From NCBI GenBank assembly GCA_028282465.1, contig JANQHX010000045.1, forward strand, positions 23,013 to 87,012: a stretch of DNA of 64,000 nt, given 5' to 3'. The translations under genes and the position numbers were made by a program. The first letter of the stretch is position 1; each line of letters begins with the position of its first letter. Shown here one piece after another: positions 63,869 through 64,000 of this stretch. The notes under the pieces are model-generated. The model worked only from the letters and a program-made list of their open reading frames with translations. It did no database searches and was not told the origin of the DNA. The DNA comes from Gynuella sp. (GTDB lineage Bacteria > Pseudomonadota > Gammaproteobacteria > Pseudomonadales > Natronospirillaceae).

Positions 63869-64000
63869 TCACAACACAAGCTGAGCAGCCAAAGGGATGC
63901 ACAGCGCAAATACAATTCCTATGCTACAAATTGCCTTTAAATTAGCATCAAACTTTGACAAATATCGACCTTCCTGCAATTTTTGGTTCCCTTCATGATT
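63869..64000 (-). CDS. C-terminus of a membrane protein, cut by window edge
   Basis: The minus strand is open from the right edge to TGA at 63869-63871, giving 43 residues: a polar stretch (NHEGNQKLQEGRYLSKFDAN) and a hydrophobic helix (ICSIGIVFALCIPLAAQLVL) at the very end. It converges on DUF1513 with a 12-bp gap. Too little remains to name a family. Confidence 0.45.
   Translation of the reverse strand, partial: NHEGNQKLQEGRYLSKFDANLKAICSIGIVFALCIPLAAQLVL

Overview
The window reads as a chromosomal segment of a marine-type, Gram-negative gammaproteobacterium with fairly low GC. The evidence is the rpsP-rimM-trmD-rplS and dsbC-hom blocks, outer-membrane beta-barrels, a TonB-dependent receptor, a Fur-type imelysin cluster, and a chemotaxis operon in the gene order of Pseudomonas cluster 2. 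This taxonomic placement is inferred from gene content and order; no rRNA or tRNA gene was recognised.

Layout. 1-4.5 kb (- strand): hom (cut by the window edge), dsbC, then the ribosomal operon rpsP-rimM-trmD-rplS with a clear promoter and terminator. 4.6-15.1 kb: mostly housekeeping and stress genes (rhomboid, DUF188, DUF2946-like plus PepSY protein, thioesterase, tpx, LysE exporter, glpE, fklB, SDR plus AraC regulator, trhO, hemH). 15.2-26.4 kb: a large protease/propeller/outer-membrane-barrel fusion, a PQQ-type sugar dehydrogenase with an esterase, an Mpv17-like membrane protein, and an operon of RND/MMPL exporter, LolA-like protein, outer-membrane protein and TetR regulator. 27.3-35.3 kb: a secreted unknown, an SRPBCC protein, a divergent SDR/TetR pair around a strong palindrome, and two orphan substrate-binding proteins with a TonB receptor.

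36.2-46.9 kb is a chemosensory locus. One operon on the - strand reads cheY-STAS-cheA-cheW-mcp-cheW-cheR-cheD-cheB. A STAS protein and a short membrane MCP-like protein converge on it from the other strand. CheA carries two motifs like those of the c-di-GMP-binding MshEN domain. A 262-bp IS5-like miniature element sits exactly at the 3' end of cheB and supplies its stop codon.

47.5-54.1 kb: a lipoprotein 5'-nucleotidase, a nitroreductase-like Tat protein with a MarR regulator behind twin operators, two tandem spondin-domain proteins, and a CvfB-like S1 protein. 54.1-58.9 kb: a compact divergent cluster matching the mycobacterial decaprenyl-phosphoryl-arabinose pathway (UbiA-type phosphoribosyltransferase, PAP2-like phosphatase, GtrA, DprE1, DprE2) plus a flippase-like membrane protein. 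59.0-63.9 kb: a Fur-box-preceded imelysin / di-haem oxidoreductase / imelysin-like / DUF1513 iron-responsive cluster, followed by the C-terminus of a membrane protein on the - strand running off the right edge.
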